Shown piece after piece: positions 1 through 9,323 of a stretch of 64,000 bases of DNA. Position 1 is the first letter of the stretch, and each line of letters starts with the position of its first letter. This DNA is from Flaviramulus basaltis. Lineage in GTDB: Bacteria; Bacteroidota; Bacteroidia; Flavobacteriales; Flavobacteriaceae. The notes beneath the pieces are model-generated. The model had not been told where the DNA came from and did not search any database. It saw only the letters and a program-made list of their open reading frames with translations. Made by a program: the position numbers and the translations under genes. The stretch spans positions 248,001-312,000 of the forward strand of contig NZ_FPKV01000003.1 of NCBI RefSeq assembly GCF_900114265.1, read 5' to 3'.

Positions 1-2
1 TA

Positions 3-581
3 AATCATATAAGTTATACAGATGAAGTAATCAATTTTTTAAAAAAAATACCTAGAGAAAAATTAATTATTTTGGATAACATAAAACCAGAAATTGAAGG
101 GGAAATTGTTGAAATATTTCAAGACTTTGAAGATGATATTTATTATGCCTTGAAAGAAGGTCTCTCAAAAATATCTAAATATGAAAAACTTTTTTTGATA
201 TATCCAGAAAGTGCTATTTATCCTTATCCAAGAAGAATATTGCATGGCTTTAGAAAGTTTTGTATGGAAAATATTATAGATTATGAAATTATTAATCAAG
301 TTTATGAAGATATGATTTTGAAAAAAGGTGATTTATTTATAACAATAGAAGAGGCAGACTTGGTTAATTTAGTAAAACAAATTAGGGAAGATAAATTTGT
401 ATTAGGTAAGGATATTGGTGTTATTTCTTATAATGATACGCCTTTAAAAGAATTACTTGGTATTACCGTAATTTCTACAGATTTTAAGATTATGGGAGAA
501 ACTGCTGCTAAAATGATTATAAATAAAGAAAAAGGAAAATTTAAAGTACCTTTTAATTTTATTGAAAGAAATTCAATTTAA
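3..581 (+). CDS. GntR-type regulator with periplasmic-binding-protein-like ligand domain, left-truncated
   Basis: The reading frame is open from base 3 to the stop at 579-581 and has no convincing start, so the gene begins left of the window. An internal TTG at 72 is not a plausible start because the coding pattern continues upstream of it. About 192 residues are visible. They resemble the C-terminal sugar-sensing half of Bacteroidota GntR regulators that carry a LacI/PBP-like domain, with the typical end 'DIGVISYNDTPLKE...VISTDFKIMGETAA'. The DNA-binding half is not in view. It ends 29 bp from the convergent downstream GntR gene. I infer that it is a local sugar-responsive regulator, probably of catabolic genes further left. 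Family assignment is from pattern recognition only. Confidence 0.7.
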   Translation, partial: NHISYTDEVINFLKKIPREKLIILDNIKPEIEGEIVEIFQDFEDDIYYALKEGLSKISKYEKLFLIYPESAIYPYPRRILHGFRKFCMENIIDYEIINQVYEDMILKKGDLFITIEEADLVNLVKQIREDKFVLGKDIGVISYNDTPLKELLGITVISTDFKIMGETAAKMIINKEKGKFKVPFNFIERNSI

Positions 582-610
582 TAAAAATTATAAAAAGTTA
601 GTTATGTGAT

Positions 611-1390
611 TTATAAACTCTTCAGCTTAACTTTACTTTTTATTAATTCTGGTTTAGTCGTAATAGCAAATTTGTATTTATCCCCTCGATAGTAAGACTG
701 TTCTATTTCAACTATTTTACCGTTATCACAGAATATAGCACCATCCAAAATAAATATAGCGGTTGGAACTTCATTTTCAAAGTAATTGTTTGGTTCACGT
801 GGAGAAAAAATAGTGTTTCCCAATGTGCGTTCAACATTTATTAACTTTAAATTGTATTTTTCTTGATAAATTGAAATTAAGGGACGGGAATCTAAATCCA
901 ATACATTGATTTTAGGACAATGAACCATAGAAATATACTTGGTTTCATCCTTTAATAAAGTCTCATCTGCGTATCTCAATTTGTGAATTTTAAGAACGGG
1001 ACCTTCCATAATATAATGACGATTATTTATGTTTGAGGAAATTCCATCATCTAAAATAGTTTTTTCCAAAATCACATTTTTTGGTGTAAAACCTTCTTTA
1101 ATTAATTTATCAGTAAAACTTTCTTTTACAGCATTAAAAGAGCCTAATACACGGGTTAGATGTTTGTCTTCAAATCTATTAAGTACAAATGTCCCTTTTC
1201 CCTTTATTCTTTTAGCCCAACCTTGAAGTTCTACTTCAAGCAAACTTTTTCTTGCGGTAGTATTACTTATTGAATAAATTTCTATTAGCTCATTTTCTGA
1301 TGGAATTTTGTCTCCTGGTTGAAACTCTCCTGATGATATCTTCTGTATTATTTCTTTACTTATAGTGATGTATTTAGGAATTCCTTTCAT
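611..1390 (-). CDS. GntR/HutC-family transcriptional repressor, copy 1
   Basis: 259 residues. An N-terminal GntR winged helix (about 8-72, including 'GDKIPSENELIE' and the recognition helix region 'SNTTARKSLLEVE') is followed by a UTRA-type effector domain (about 90-250). The length is normal for HutC-subfamily members, which bind an operator and release it when a small sugar or acid binds the UTRA domain. It is divergent from the MFS gene with a 103-bp intergenic region holding promoters in both directions and a 14-bp palindrome. It is about 87% identical by hand count to the protein at 33112-33888, and the DNA-binding domains differ at only about three positions, so both should bind the same operator. 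Its own -7 element (TACTTTTA, 1419-1426 on the complement) lacks the consensus final G that copy 2 retains. Confidence 0.93.
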   Translation of the reverse strand: MKGIPKYITISKEIIQKISSGEFQPGDKIPSENELIEIYSISNTTARKSLLEVELQGWAKRIKGKGTFVLNRFEDKHLTRVLGSFNAVKESFTDKLIKEGFTPKNVILEKTILDDGISSNINNRHYIMEGPVLKIHKLRYADETLLKDETKYISMVHCPKINVLDLDSRPLISIYQEKYNLKLINVERTLGNTIFSPREPNNYFENEVPTAIFILDGAIFCDNGKIVEIEQSYYRGDKYKFAITTKPELIKSKVKLKSL

Positions 1391-1435
1391 TATTCAATAT
1401 TAAATTACGATTTCGTCATAAAAGTATTAAAACTA

Positions 1436-1466
1436 TTTGCATATAATCAAAATAAACTTATATTTG
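1436..1466 (+). promoter_or_regulatory. Promoter of the MFS-isomerase-susCD operon
   Basis: TTTG at 1436-1439, a 19-bp spacer, then TATATTTG at 1459-1466. This matches the Bacteroidota consensus TTTG-N19-21-TAnnTTTG. Transcription should start near 1471-1473, leaving a leader of only about 20 nt that contains the GntR palindrome. The same sequence is conserved in inverted orientation at 33036-33066. Confidence 0.8.
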
Positions 1467-1478
1467 TTAAAAAAATAA

Positions 1479-1492
1479 CTTAGTGCGTTAAG
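1479..1492 (+). promoter_or_regulatory. Predicted GntR operator, site 1
   Basis: CTTAGTGCGTTAAG is an imperfect palindrome with CTTA/TAAG ends and a central GC. It begins 12 bp after the -7 element and ends 1 bp before the MFS start codon. A bound repressor would therefore cover the transcription start region and the start codon. Identical or near-identical copies lie at 2755, 33010 and 33889. Confidence 0.8.
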
Positions 1493-1493
1493 T

Positions 1494-2735
1494 ATGAAAT
1501 ATTCAAAATCGCTTCCTTGGATTATTGTTTTAATGGTATTTATAGCAACAGCTTTGAGTTTTTTGGATCGTCAAGTGCTTTCTGTTCTAATAATCAAAAT
1601 TAAGGAAGATTTTCCGATTTCGGATACTTCTTATGGATTAATTAATACAGGTTTCTTAATTAGTTACGCTATTATGTTTACAGTCGGTGGTATTCTTATA
1701 GATCGTTTTGGAAGTAGATTAGGTTTGGCATTCTCAGTTGGAATTTGGTCATTAGCGACCTCTTTACATAGTGTTGCTCACAATGTATTTCAATTTGGTG
1801 CTTTTAGATTTGTTCTTGGAATTGGAGAAGGTGGAGCCTTTCCAGGCGCTATAAAAGCTGTGGTAGAGTGGGTGCCTAAAAAAAAGCAAGCGTTAGCAAA
1901 TGGTATTGCAATTGGTGGTTCAGCTTTAGGAGCAGTTGTGGCGCCTCCTTTGTGTATTTATCTTATGGCGATTACTGGCTGGAGAGGTGTGTTTTTAATT
2001 ACAGGTATTTTTGGAATAATATGGGTATTTGTTTGGCTTTTGTTTACTAAAAAGAGAAAAGGGGCGGGTAATACTACTGTTCAAAAGAAAGTAAAACCTT
2101 GGAGAGAAACAAGAAAAGGACTTAGAGAAATATTAAAAATTAAAGAGGTATGGGTATTTATTCTAATTCGTTTTCTTTTAGATCCTATATTTTATTTTTA
2201 TATGTTTTGGATTCCTAAATATCTTAGTGATGCTAGAGGGGTAAATCTTGATAAGATTGGAGAACTTTTTTGGATACCTTTTTTAGCTTTAGGTGTTTCA
2301 AATATGCTAGGAGGTTATTTTTCTGATGGGATACTGAAGAAAACAGGTAACCTTAATTTGTCCAGAAAAATAGTGATGGGGGTTGCAGCATTATTAACTA
2401 TACCTGCATTATTTGTTAAGTATGTTCCTTCAGAAGAGTGGGTAATTGTTATCATGGTTATAGTTTTTTTCGCACATGGACTTTGGATTACTAATTACAT
2501 TACAGCAATAAGTGACACATTTGGAAAAACTATTACATCAACTGTTGTTGGGTTTTCAGGCACAGCTGGAGCTTTGTCTGCAATGGTAATAAATCCACTA
2601 ATGGGTAAAATTATATCTAGTTATTCGTATGATCCTATGTGGATTTATTCAGGTATAATGTATGGTGTAGCCTTTGTTTTATTTATGGCCTTAATGCCTA
2701 AAATATCACTTTTAAAAAATATTCCAGAAATATAA
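1494..2735 (+). CDS. MFS transporter, anion:cation symporter-like (sugar/sugar-acid uptake)
   Basis: 413 residues, very hydrophobic, with about 12 predicted membrane segments. The first segment contains 'TALSFLDRQVLSVL'; the loop between segments 2 and 3 carries the MFS signature 'GILIDRFGSRLG', and 'GIGEGGAFPGA' follows in segment 4. This pattern recalls the hexuronate/ExuT-like branch of the MFS, but the substrate cannot be read from sequence. It would import the mono- or oligosaccharide released in the periplasm across the inner membrane. ATG 1494 is kept although it sits 1 bp after the operator and has no ribosome-binding site, because the next in-frame ATG (codon 14) would remove part of the first membrane helix. 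It is the first gene of the rightward operon. Confidence 0.88.
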   Translation: MKYSKSLPWIIVLMVFIATALSFLDRQVLSVLIIKIKEDFPISDTSYGLINTGFLISYAIMFTVGGILIDRFGSRLGLAFSVGIWSLATSLHSVAHNVFQFGAFRFVLGIGEGGAFPGAIKAVVEWVPKKKQALANGIAIGGSALGAVVAPPLCIYLMAITGWRGVFLITGIFGIIWVFVWLLFTKKRKGAGNTTVQKKVKPWRETRKGLREILKIKEVWVFILIRFLLDPIFYFYMFWIPKYLSDARGVNLDKIGELFWIPFLALGVSNMLGGYFSDGILKKTGNLNLSRKIVMGVAALLTIPALFVKYVPSEEWVIVIMVIVFFAHGLWITNYITAISDTFGKTITSTVVGFSGTAGALSAMVINPLMGKIISSYSYDPMWIYSGIMYGVAFVLFMALMPKISLLKNIPEI

Positions 2736-2754
2736 TTTTTTTTCAACACACTTT

Positions 2755-2768
2755 CTTAGTGCGTTAAG
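2755..2768 (+). promoter_or_regulatory. Predicted GntR operator, site 2
   Basis: An exact second copy of CTTAGTGCGTTAAG, between the MFS stop (2735) and the isomerase start (2804). An AT-rich stretch lies where a -7 element would fall by analogy with site 1, but no clear TTTG-N19-TAnnTTTG pair is seen. The site may block an internal promoter or act as a roadblock to read-through. Confidence 0.72.
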
Positions 2769-2803
2769 AAAATAAGTGAAAGCATTATTAAAAAAAATGA
2801 TAT

Positions 2804-4252
2804 ATGAAATTAGCGATTAAAGATGAGCCACAGCGTATCGGAGTCTTTGGAGTTGGGTACGATGTTTATTGGGGGCAGTTTGATGGCCTTTTAGACGAAT
2901 TGATGCAAAAGCAAGAAGTTTTTTTGCAGAAACTTTCTAAAAAAAGTGCAACCATAGTCGATTTTGGCATGATTGATAACCCCAAAAAAGCCTATGAAAA
3001 AGTTAAAGAAATACAGTCTGCTAATTTAGACCTGGTTTTTTGTAATATGCTAACATATGCGACTTCTGGTACTTTTGGAATTATAATAAAGACACTTTCT
3101 ATACCAGTAGTTATAGTTGCTTTACAGCCTAGAAAAGCTTTAGACTATTCGAAAGCTTCGACTTATATGCAACTTGTAAATGATGATATTTGTGCAGTTC
3201 CAGAATTTGCTGGTGTAGCTGTTAGAATGGGAAAGAAAGTTCCTGATATGATTATAGGAACACTTCATGATGATACAGAAGCAGAGATACTCATTGATGA
3301 ATATTGTCGCATAGCTAAAGTACTTCATGATCTTAAAAATGCTCATTTAGGGCATATAGGACATCCTATTAATGCTATGTTGGATATGCATACAGATGCC
3401 ACAATGTTAACATCTGCATTCGGATGCCATGTAGTAGAATGTGAAGCTAATGAAATAATGTCCTTTTATGATAAAGTGAATGAAAAAGAAATTAAAGATA
3501 AGGAAAATACAATCTTAGATTTTTTTGATACGCCAGATCCAGTGTCCGACCCCATATCTTTGAAGTTAATGAACGGTGATTTGCGAGTAGCAGCTAGAGT
3601 TAGTGTAGCCTTAGATCAATTTGTTAAAGAGAAAAAACTAGACGGCTTAGCTTATTATTATGATGGTGCAGTAGGAAGTGAATTAAGAAAAATGATGAGC
3701 AATTTAATAATTGGTAATTCAATTTTGACTTCAAATGGTTTTCCTATGTGTGGCGAATCTGATATGAAAACATTAATAGCTATGCTTATAATGGATAGAT
3801 TAGAAATTGGTGGAAGTTTTGCAGAATTTCATCCAGTAGATTTTGCTGAAGATTTTGTATTAGTTGGTCATGATGGACCTCATAATATTTCTATCGCCGA
3901 TGGTAAACCTGTATTACGGAGTTTAAAAAAATATCACGGAAAACCTGGAAATGGAGCTGGAGTAGAATTTAAAATTAAACAAGGTCCTATCACTATGTTG
4001 TCAATAAGTTCAACTTTCGAAGGCAAATTCAAATTTATTATAGCAGAAGGAGAATCAGTAAAAGGACCTATTCCACCAACTGGAAATACTAACACAAGAG
4101 GTCGTTTTAAACCAGACGTTAAAACTTTCTTATATAAATGGATGAGAGAAGGACCTACACATCACTTTGCACTAGGCATTGGGCATCATTCGCAAAGTAT
4201 AGCGAAAATTGCTAATTATCTTAACATTGAAGCAGTAATTGTTACAGACTAA
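2804..4252 (+). CDS. L-fucose/L-arabinose isomerase-family protein
   Basis: 482 residues, the usual length for the cytoplasmic FucI/AraA-like superfamily, which interconverts aldoses and ketoses with a divalent metal. The N-terminal half shows a Rossmann-like ligand-binding arrangement ('RIGVFGVGYDVYWGQFD'). The C-terminal half has the conserved segment 'VDFAEDFVLVGHDGPHNISI' and a final 'GIGHHSQ'. No signal peptide is seen. It lies between the transporter and susC in one operon, so it should act on the imported sugar. Rhamnose, fucose and arabinose are all possible. The divergent subfamily prevents a safe choice, and no kinase or aldolase partner is visible in the window. Confidence 0.82.
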   Translation: MKLAIKDEPQRIGVFGVGYDVYWGQFDGLLDELMQKQEVFLQKLSKKSATIVDFGMIDNPKKAYEKVKEIQSANLDLVFCNMLTYATSGTFGIIIKTLSIPVVIVALQPRKALDYSKASTYMQLVNDDICAVPEFAGVAVRMGKKVPDMIIGTLHDDTEAEILIDEYCRIAKVLHDLKNAHLGHIGHPINAMLDMHTDATMLTSAFGCHVVECEANEIMSFYDKVNEKEIKDKENTILDFFDTPDPVSDPISLKLMNGDLRVAARVSVALDQFVKEKKLDGLAYYYDGAVGSELRKMMSNLIIGNSILTSNGFPMCGESDMKTLIAMLIMDRLEIGGSFAEFHPVDFAEDFVLVGHDGPHNISIADGKPVLRSLKKYHGKPGNGAGVEFKIKQGPITMLSISSTFEGKFKFIIAEGESVKGPIPPTGNTNTRGRFKPDVKTFLYKWMREGPTHHFALGIGHHSQSIAKIANYLNIEAVIVTD

Positions 4253-4290
4253 AACCAACCGAATAAATAACTAAATTTAAATATATTATT

Positions 4291-7200
4291 ATGAATATAA
4301 TGAGATTGTTAAAGAAGGATAACCTGTTATTTATAAAACACTTATTCTTTTTGTTTGTAGTATGTTCTTCTTTGAACATGACGGCGAGTATATCATTTAA
4401 TGATGTGTTTGTATCATTGCAAGCAGATCAATTAATGATAACAGGAAAAGTAGTTGATGCTAATGGTATGCCAATGCCTGGGGTTAATATTCTAGAAAAG
4501 AATGTTGCTAATGGAGCAGTAACTAATTTTGATGGAAATTTTGAAATCAAAGTAAACTCTGAGAAAGCTGTTTTAGTTTTTTCTTTTATTGGTTTTGTTA
4601 CTAAAGAGATTTCAGTTTCTAATCAGAAAACTATTAATGTTACATTAGAAGAAGATGTCAATAAACTTGATGAAATTGTGCTTATTGGTTATGGTGAAGT
4701 TAAAAGAAATGATTTAACAGGTTCAGTTTCTACTTTAAAACCAAAAGAAGACGCCATAGCCCAAGCTCAAAATATAGAATCTTTATTGCAAGGTAAAATT
4801 TCTGGTGTTCTTGTACAATCTAATGGTTTTGAGCCTAGTTCTCCTTCAAGTATAAAAATTAGAGGGATTAATAGTTTAACTAGCAATACAGAACCTCTAT
4901 ATGTAGTAGATGGAATTATAATGGATTCTGCTACAGAAGATGTTGCTAATCCTTTAGCTAGTGGCAATAATTATTTGGCACCTCAAAGTGGGGGTATAGC
5001 AGGTATTAATCCCAGAGATATAGAAAGTCTTGAAGTTTTAAAAGATGCATCTGCAACAGCAATATATGGGTCTCGTGGAGCCAATGGAGTAATACTTATT
5101 ACAACTAAAAAAGGTAAAGAAGGAAATGCAACTATTAATTATTCCGTTACAACTCGTATGGGTAGTATTACCAATAACATTGAAATGCTTTCAACACCTG
5201 ATTATGTTGATTTTCAAAACGAAAAAAATGCTAATATTGGTTTTCTTCCTGCTTTTTATCAGTATGGTGATGGTAGCTATGCCTATTTCGTAGAAAGTGA
5301 GGAATTTATGGAAGAAAACTCAGCAAATTTTGACAGACTAACACCTATAAATTGGAGTGAAGATATCTATAGATCCTCTTTAAGTACCAATCATAGATTG
5401 TCCGCCTCTGGAGGGACTAAAACAACCAAGTACTATTTTTCAACAGGTTTTTTCAAAAATGAAGGTCTAATTCCTAATGCTTATGCTAAAAAAATAGACT
5501 TTAATGCAAACCTTTCATTTGATTTGAACGACCGTCTTGATTTAAAAACAAAATTTGCCGTTGAAAACACTAAAAACTCAGCTTCTCGAGGTACAGAAAA
5601 CTTGGGAGCAGTAAATGCTAGCTTGGTAAGATTAACTGTTTCAGGAGTACCCTTTTTAAATGCTGCAACTAATAATCTTAGTGGTGATCCTGAAGAAACT
5701 TTAGATGGTCCAAGAGCATGGTTAAAAGATTATGATGACTTATCTACAGATACAAGGTTTTTAGGTTCCTCTATTCTAAGTTATAAAATTTCCAATGTGT
5801 TTACTTACAGACTTCTTTTTGGCTTTGATTATAGAGTTAAGGAGCGCCAAATATGGTATGGTACAGGAATTTATCGTGGTGAACAAGCAAATGGTGAAGC
5901 AGGAATAAGTAGATTATCTCGTTTTAGGAACAATATAGATAACACTTTAATGTTTACAAAAAGGTTTAACGAAAATCATAGAATTAATGGCACAGTTGGT
6001 GTAATTATAGATAATAGAAGTTTACAAAGAACAAGTAGTCAAGCGGCAGATTTTGCTAATAAGGATTTAAGAGCAGATGGTATTAGTTTTGGACAAGTAT
6101 ATCAGCCTCTGCAACTAAATAAAGAAGAAGAAAGTATTATATCTTTTTTAGGGCGTGTAAACTATACTTTTAAAAATAGATATTTATTTACAGGAACTTT
6201 TAGATCTGACGGTAGTAGTAAATTTTCTGAAGGAAATAGATTCGCTTACTTTCCTGCATTTGCATTTGCATGGAAATTAAAAGAAGAACCATTTATTAAT
6301 AAATTGAAATCTGTAAGTGATTTAAAATTAAGAATGAGTTGGGGTTTAACAGGAAATCAAAATATTCCTAATTATAGAACTTTAGTTCCTTTTGGTACAA
6401 CACCAGGGCCTTATACAAATGGAAATGGTGATGGAGTAACTGCTGTTATTCCAACAAACCTTGCGAATGATGGTCTTAAATGGGAAACAACACAACAATA
6501 TGATTTTGGACTAGATATGGGATTCTTTGATGATAGATTAACAGCAACTATAGATGTTTATCATAAAGAAATTTCAGACCTATTGTTAAACGTAGAGATT
6601 GGTCCTTCAACAGGATTTAATAGTTATTATGCCAATCAAGGTAACTTAGAAAACAAAGGAATTGAATTTAGTATAAATGCAGACATTATTAAAACCAATA
6701 ACTTTAAATGGAATTTTTATGGAAATATTGCTTCTAATAAAAGTAAAATCACTAAATTAGGTATAGAGCCATCTGTCTTTGGTACAGAAACGTATTCTGC
6801 ATTTTTAGGTAATGAAGTTTCTGGTGGTACTTATTTTAGAGTTCCTGCAAACATTTTTATAGAAGGACAAACACCAGGGTTATTTTATGGGTATAAAACA
6901 AATGGTATAATATCAAATGACGAAGATCTTGCAAATGCACCTTCACTAAGAGGTGTTGCGTCAGAGCTTGGTGATGTTTTTCTAGTAGATCAAGATGGAG
7001 ATAACGATATTACTGATACGGATTTAACTATAATTGGTGACCCAAATCCTGATTTTAATTATGGTTTTGGTTCTTCATTTACTTATAAAAATATTTCTTT
7101 AAGCATGTTTTTTAATGGTATACAGGGAAACGATATAGCAAACGGAAATCTTATATTAGAAGCGCACCCAAGTTCTACAGCATTAAATATTCGTCAGGAA

Positions 7201-7545
7201 ACATTCGAAAATGCTTGGAGTTTAGATAATCCAAATGGAACTTATCCTAAATTAGGTTATAATAAAGCAAAAGATTCAGGTTTTACAGATCGTATTGTAG
7301 AAGATGGTAGCTTCTTGCGTTTAAGCTATATAACACTGGGGTATGATATGCCTTTGGTTAAAGATTCATTTTTTAAGAGTGCCTATTTTTCTATATCTGG
7401 TCAAAACCTACTTTTATTTACTAAATATAGTGGTTTCGATCCTGAAGTAAATAGCTTTTCTTGGGATCCTGCTCGTGTAGGTATAGACTATAATTCTTTT
7501 CCTAATCAGAAATCATTTTCAATGTCATTAAATGTAACTTTTTAA
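4291..7545 (+). CDS. SusC-like TonB-dependent outer-membrane transporter
   Basis: 1084 residues. A signal segment is followed by a carboxypeptidase-regulatory-like beta-sandwich (about 50-125, 'GKVVDANGMPMPGVNI'), a plug domain starting at 'GYGEVKRNDLTGSVS' with the 'LEVLKDASATAIYGSRGANG' signature, then a 22-strand barrel to the C-terminal 'MSLNVTF'. It imports oligosaccharides through the outer membrane using TonB energy, with its SusD partner as lid. It follows the isomerase gene by 38 bp and precedes susD by 10 bp. Start codons 4291 and 4300 are both possible. The pair is expected to be specific for the PUL 1 substrate. Confidence 0.96.
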   Translation: MNIMRLLKKDNLLFIKHLFFLFVVCSSLNMTASISFNDVFVSLQADQLMITGKVVDANGMPMPGVNILEKNVANGAVTNFDGNFEIKVNSEKAVLVFSFIGFVTKEISVSNQKTINVTLEEDVNKLDEIVLIGYGEVKRNDLTGSVSTLKPKEDAIAQAQNIESLLQGKISGVLVQSNGFEPSSPSSIKIRGINSLTSNTEPLYVVDGIIMDSATEDVANPLASGNNYLAPQSGGIAGINPRDIESLEVLKDASATAIYGSRGANGVILITTKKGKEGNATINYSVTTRMGSITNNIEMLSTPDYVDFQNEKNANIGFLPAFYQYGDGSYAYFVESEEFMEENSANFDRLTPINWSEDIYRSSLSTNHRLSASGGTKTTKYYFSTGFFKNEGLIPNAYAKKIDFNANLSFDLNDRLDLKTKFAVENTKNSASRGTENLGAVNASLVRLTVSGVPFLNAATNNLSGDPEETLDGPRAWLKDYDDLSTDTRFLGSSILSYKISNVFTYRLLFGFDYRVKERQIWYGTGIYRGEQANGEAGISRLSRFRNNIDNTLMFTKRFNENHRINGTVGVIIDNRSLQRTSSQAADFANKDLRADGISFGQVYQPLQLNKEEESIISFLGRVNYTFKNRYLFTGTFRSDGSSKFSEGNRFAYFPAFAFAWKLKEEPFINKLKSVSDLKLRMSWGLTGNQNIPNYRTLVPFGTTPGPYTNGNGDGVTAVIPTNLANDGLKWETTQQYDFGLDMGFFDDRLTATIDVYHKEISDLLLNVEIGPSTGFNSYYANQGNLENKGIEFSINADIIKTNNFKWNFYGNIASNKSKITKLGIEPSVFGTETYSAFLGNEVSGGTYFRVPANIFIEGQTPGLFYGYKTNGIISNDEDLANAPSLRGVASELGDVFLVDQDGDNDITDTDLTIIGDPNPDFNYGFGSSFTYKNISLSMFFNGIQGNDIANGNLILEAHPSSTALNIRQETFENAWSLDNPNGTYPKLGYNKAKDSGFTDRIVEDGSFLRLSYITLGYDMPLVKDSFFKSAYFSISGQNLLLFTKYSGFDPEVNSFSWDPARVGIDYNSFPNQKSFSMSLNVTF

Positions 7546-7555
7546 AATAAAAAAG

Positions 7556-9091
7556 ATGAAAAATTTTTTAACATATAGCTTATTATTATGCTTTGTAGTA
7601 CTAAATAGTTGTGAGGATTATTTAGACAAAGCACCAAGTACTCAGCTCACCGAAAGTCAAGTATTTGCAAATGAACAATCATTGGAAACAGCCATAAATG
7701 GTATGTACTATACTTATGGCGAATACAATTATCATGGTGCTTCAGTTCAAGGTTTATTAGCTCCTATATCTGGAATATATTATTCAAGTCAAAATATAAA
7801 TTCTGATGCTACTGGTCTTAATTGTCTTCCTAATAATACTTGGCTTATAAGATTATGGCCAGCTATGTACGAGACTATTAATGTGGCTAATGTAATTATC
7901 GCTAAGCTAGAAAACTCTTCTAATAGTCTTGAAAATAGAGAATCTGCACTAGCACAAGCATATTTTATTAGAGCGGCAACATATTTCGATTTAGTTAGAC
8001 TTTTTGGCGGTGTCCCTTTACGTACATCTCCTAGTACATCAGAAACAATACATCTAGCTAAAAGTTCAAAAAGTGATGCTTATGATTTAGTAATTTCAGA
8101 TTTTGAAAAAGCAAAACAAATGCTGCCTGAAATAGGAGAAAACATTATTGGAAAACCTTCAAAATATGCTGCAAACGTATATCTTTCAAAAGTTTACATG
8201 ACTTTAGCAGGAGAAGATGGTGGAGATTCTTCATTATGGCAAAATGCCTATGATGAATTAATACCTGTGTATGGAAAATTTAGTTTAGTTTCTACTTTTG
8301 CGAGTTTATTTGAACTAGGTAATGAAAACACTCAAGAATCTATTTTTGAAATTCAATATGGGCACAATGGAGCGTCAAGAAATTTTGATGCGATAAGACA
8401 ATTTACACCTGTAAATAGTACTTTTGTTCCAGTAGGTCAAGTAACATATGGGTTTTTAAGACCAAACAAAGAAACCTTTGATAATCACTTTTATCAATAT
8501 CCTGAAGATCCTAGAATTGATGTAACATTCTTGTATAACTCTTACATAAAAAACGGTAATTTTCGTACTATATACCCAATAAGAACAACAACACCAGATG
8601 GTTTTCCTGCTTTAAGAAAATATTTTGACGAGACTTATAATGGAACCACAACAAATCGTAATTTTATAAAACTAAGATATGCAGATGTTTTACTTATGCT
8701 AGCTGAAATTCAAAATGAGCTTACAGGTCCAGAAGATGCTTATCAATACGTAAACGAAGTATTAACCAGAGCTCGTAATACTGATGAAGGTCCTGTTTTA
8801 GAACCAGCAGATTGGTCTGGAATGAGTAAAGATGAATTCAGACTTCGAGTTTTAAAAGAACGCCAATATGAGCTATTAGGCGAAGGGCATGAGTGGTTCG
8901 ATACTAGAAGAAGAGGTTTTGATTACTTATTGAATGAAGTAATAATTCCGCATAACGAAAATCCAACGCGTGATCCAGCTCGTGATTTTATCTATCCTAC
9001 TAGTGAAAAAAACATGTTGTTACCTATTCCGTCAAACGAAATTTCTGGAAATCAAGAAGTATCACAAGAAGATCAAAACCCAGGATATTAG
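7556..9091 (+). CDS. SusD-like surface glycan-binding lipoprotein
   Basis: 511 residues. The N-terminal signal ends in the lipobox 'LNSC' with mature start 'CEDYLDKAP', typical of SusD/RagB proteins. A SusD-like TPR-containing N-terminal domain (about 22-220) and the RagB/SusD C-terminal domain ('NFIKLRYADVLLMLAEIQNE', 'LKERQYELLGEGHEWFDTRR') are complete. It should sit on the cell surface, cap the SusC barrel and capture oligosaccharides. Translation is probably coupled to susC (10-bp gap). A strong intrinsic terminator follows the stop by 19 bp. Confidence 0.95.
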   Translation: MKNFLTYSLLLCFVVLNSCEDYLDKAPSTQLTESQVFANEQSLETAINGMYYTYGEYNYHGASVQGLLAPISGIYYSSQNINSDATGLNCLPNNTWLIRLWPAMYETINVANVIIAKLENSSNSLENRESALAQAYFIRAATYFDLVRLFGGVPLRTSPSTSETIHLAKSSKSDAYDLVISDFEKAKQMLPEIGENIIGKPSKYAANVYLSKVYMTLAGEDGGDSSLWQNAYDELIPVYGKFSLVSTFASLFELGNENTQESIFEIQYGHNGASRNFDAIRQFTPVNSTFVPVGQVTYGFLRPNKETFDNHFYQYPEDPRIDVTFLYNSYIKNGNFRTIYPIRTTTPDGFPALRKYFDETYNGTTTNRNFIKLRYADVLLMLAEIQNELTGPEDAYQYVNEVLTRARNTDEGPVLEPADWSGMSKDEFRLRVLKERQYELLGEGHEWFDTRRRGFDYLLNEVIIPHNENPTRDPARDFIYPTSEKNMLLPIPSNEISGNQEVSQEDQNPGY

Positions 9092-9110
9092 TATTAATAG
9101 CTAAGGATTT

Positions 9111-9136
9111 CCCGACACATATGTGTCGGGTTTTCT
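9111..9136 (+). terminator. Intrinsic terminator after susD
   Basis: A perfect 20-bp palindrome (9111-9130, arms CCCGACACAT and ATGTGTCGGG) is followed by TTTTCT. Its GC-rich arms stand out in AT-rich DNA. It should cut most transcripts after susCD, keeping binding proteins more abundant than the enzymes downstream. Confidence 0.85.
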
Positions 9137-9323
9137 AATAAAACTATCAAGTTAAATTTATTTCAGAATCCTTATCTTTTGTATAAAGATTCGGATGTTA
9201 ATCATTTAAAGACTTTTAGATTCTATTTAAATAGTTAGTTTTAAACTGTTTTTGAATTAATAAAATTTTTAGAACTTAAATAATGAAACATGGTTGCTCC
9301 AAGTTAATTATAAAATACAGTAT

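Noticed and set aside
2720-2754. Separate consensus promoter before the isomerase gene
   Set aside because: Only an AT-rich -7-like stretch is present; no TTTG at the right distance, so only the operator is reported.
9294-9323. TTG start extending the GH106 protein by ten residues
   Set aside because: The ATG at 9324 gives a clean signal peptide; the extension would place polar residues before it.
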